Source: Dehalococcoidales bacterium
Lineage (GTDB): Bacteria; Chloroflexota; Dehalococcoidia; Dehalococcoidales; Fen-1064
Direction of reading: 5' to 3'
DNA: 5,775 nucleotides
NCBI GenBank assembly: GCA_016929875.1
Contig: JAFGHZ010000003.1
Location: forward strand, 1-5,775
Below the pieces are notes generated by a model. It worked only from the letters and a program-made list of their open reading frames with translations. It ran no database searches and was not told the DNA's origin. Positions 5,439 through 5,775 of this stretch are shown here, one piece after another; positions within the stretch are counted from its first letter, which is position 1, and every line of letters starts with the position of its first letter. Both the position numbers and the translations under genes were made by a program.

Positions 5439-5775
5439 ATGACTAGTAATGTGAAGTTTGAAGGTATCCCGCGTGAAATGATCGCCTTGCGGGTAAGCAA
5501 AGAGATCAAGGATGGCGATTATGTCAATCTGGGTATCGGAATTCCGACTCTCGTTAGTAACTGGATAGAGGGTAGAGATATTATTCTCCAGTCCGAGATA
5601 GGTATGTTGAAAACCGGGCCACTGGCTGAAGGTGCCGATGTCAATCAGGACCTTATCAATGCTAGCTGTCAGCCGGTTGTTGAGCTCGCGGGCACGGTTT
5701 ATTTCGATATTCTGGAATCTTTTACGATGATCCGCGGCGGGAAAATGGATGTGGTCGTGATGGGTGCTATGCAGG
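5439..5775 (+). CDS. CoA-transferase subunit B (3-oxoacid type, family I), partial
   Basis: The beginning of the beta subunit, which carries the catalytic glutamate; 112 complete codons are visible before the right window edge. AGGAG (5425-5429), overlapping the subunit A stop codon, lies 9 nt before ATG 5439, so the two subunits are made from one message. Motifs: MIALRVSKEIKDGDYVNLGI (14-33), GIPTLVSNWI (34-43), LQSEIGML (50-57) with Glu53 as the expected thioester-forming nucleophile, and then a DLINASCQPVVELAG stretch and YFDILESFTMIRGGKMDVVV leading to MGAMQ. The usual Asn after the catalytic Glu (SENG) is Ile here (SEIG). With subunit A it should form the heteromeric enzyme. Its C-terminal half is not in the window. 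Confidence 0.92.
   Translation, partial: MTSNVKFEGIPREMIALRVSKEIKDGDYVNLGIGIPTLVSNWIEGRDIILQSEIGMLKTGPLAEGADVNQDLINASCQPVVELAGTVYFDILESFTMIRGGKMDVVVMGAMQ

Overview
The window looks like a bacterial chromosome segment of moderate GC, with every supported gene on the + strand. It joins two different regions. The left part (1-2334) is the distal end of a ribosomal-protein/RNA-polymerase operon: the end of rpoA, then rplQ, truA, rplM and rpsI, closed by a hairpin terminator at 2297-2334. The right part (2363-5775) is metabolic and repair cargo: an endonuclease III-like DNA glycosylase, two enoyl-CoA hydratase/isomerase (crotonase) family genes, and both subunits of a family I 3-oxoacid-type CoA-transferase, the second cut by the window edge.

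The order rpoA-rplQ-truA-rplM-rpsI, without the ECF transporter genes that often lie between rplQ and truA in Firmicutes, together with an anaerobe-like set of CoA-ester enzymes, is most reminiscent of Chloroflexota (Dehalococcoidia-type). This is an inference from gene order and protein style; nothing here proves the phylum.

In the left operon rplQ-truA and truA-rplM overlap through TAATG junctions, so a tRNA pseudouridine synthase appears translationally coupled to ribosomal proteins. rpsI uses a TTG start behind a strong Shine-Dalgarno sequence. After the terminator the glycosylase, also TTG-started, resembles the MagIII-like branch of the HhH-GPD superfamily more than true Nth.

The two crotonases are adjacent and in the same frame. 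The first lacks one of the two canonical catalytic glutamates, and the second keeps both but lacks the usual C-terminal tail. A promoter-like TTAACT-17-TATAAT and a short imperfect tandem repeat precede the CoA-transferase pair. Together, crotonases plus CoA-transferase suggest activation of a carboxylic acid to its CoA thioester followed by hydration or isomerisation, substrate unknown. No stretch over 300 bases lacks a gene; the longest gaps are 3020-3124 (105 nt), 2271-2362 (92 nt) and 4607-4685 (79 nt). I see no tRNA, rRNA, CRISPR array, insertion sequence or clearly new system. The most unusual items are the degenerate crotonase and its pairing with the tail-less one.
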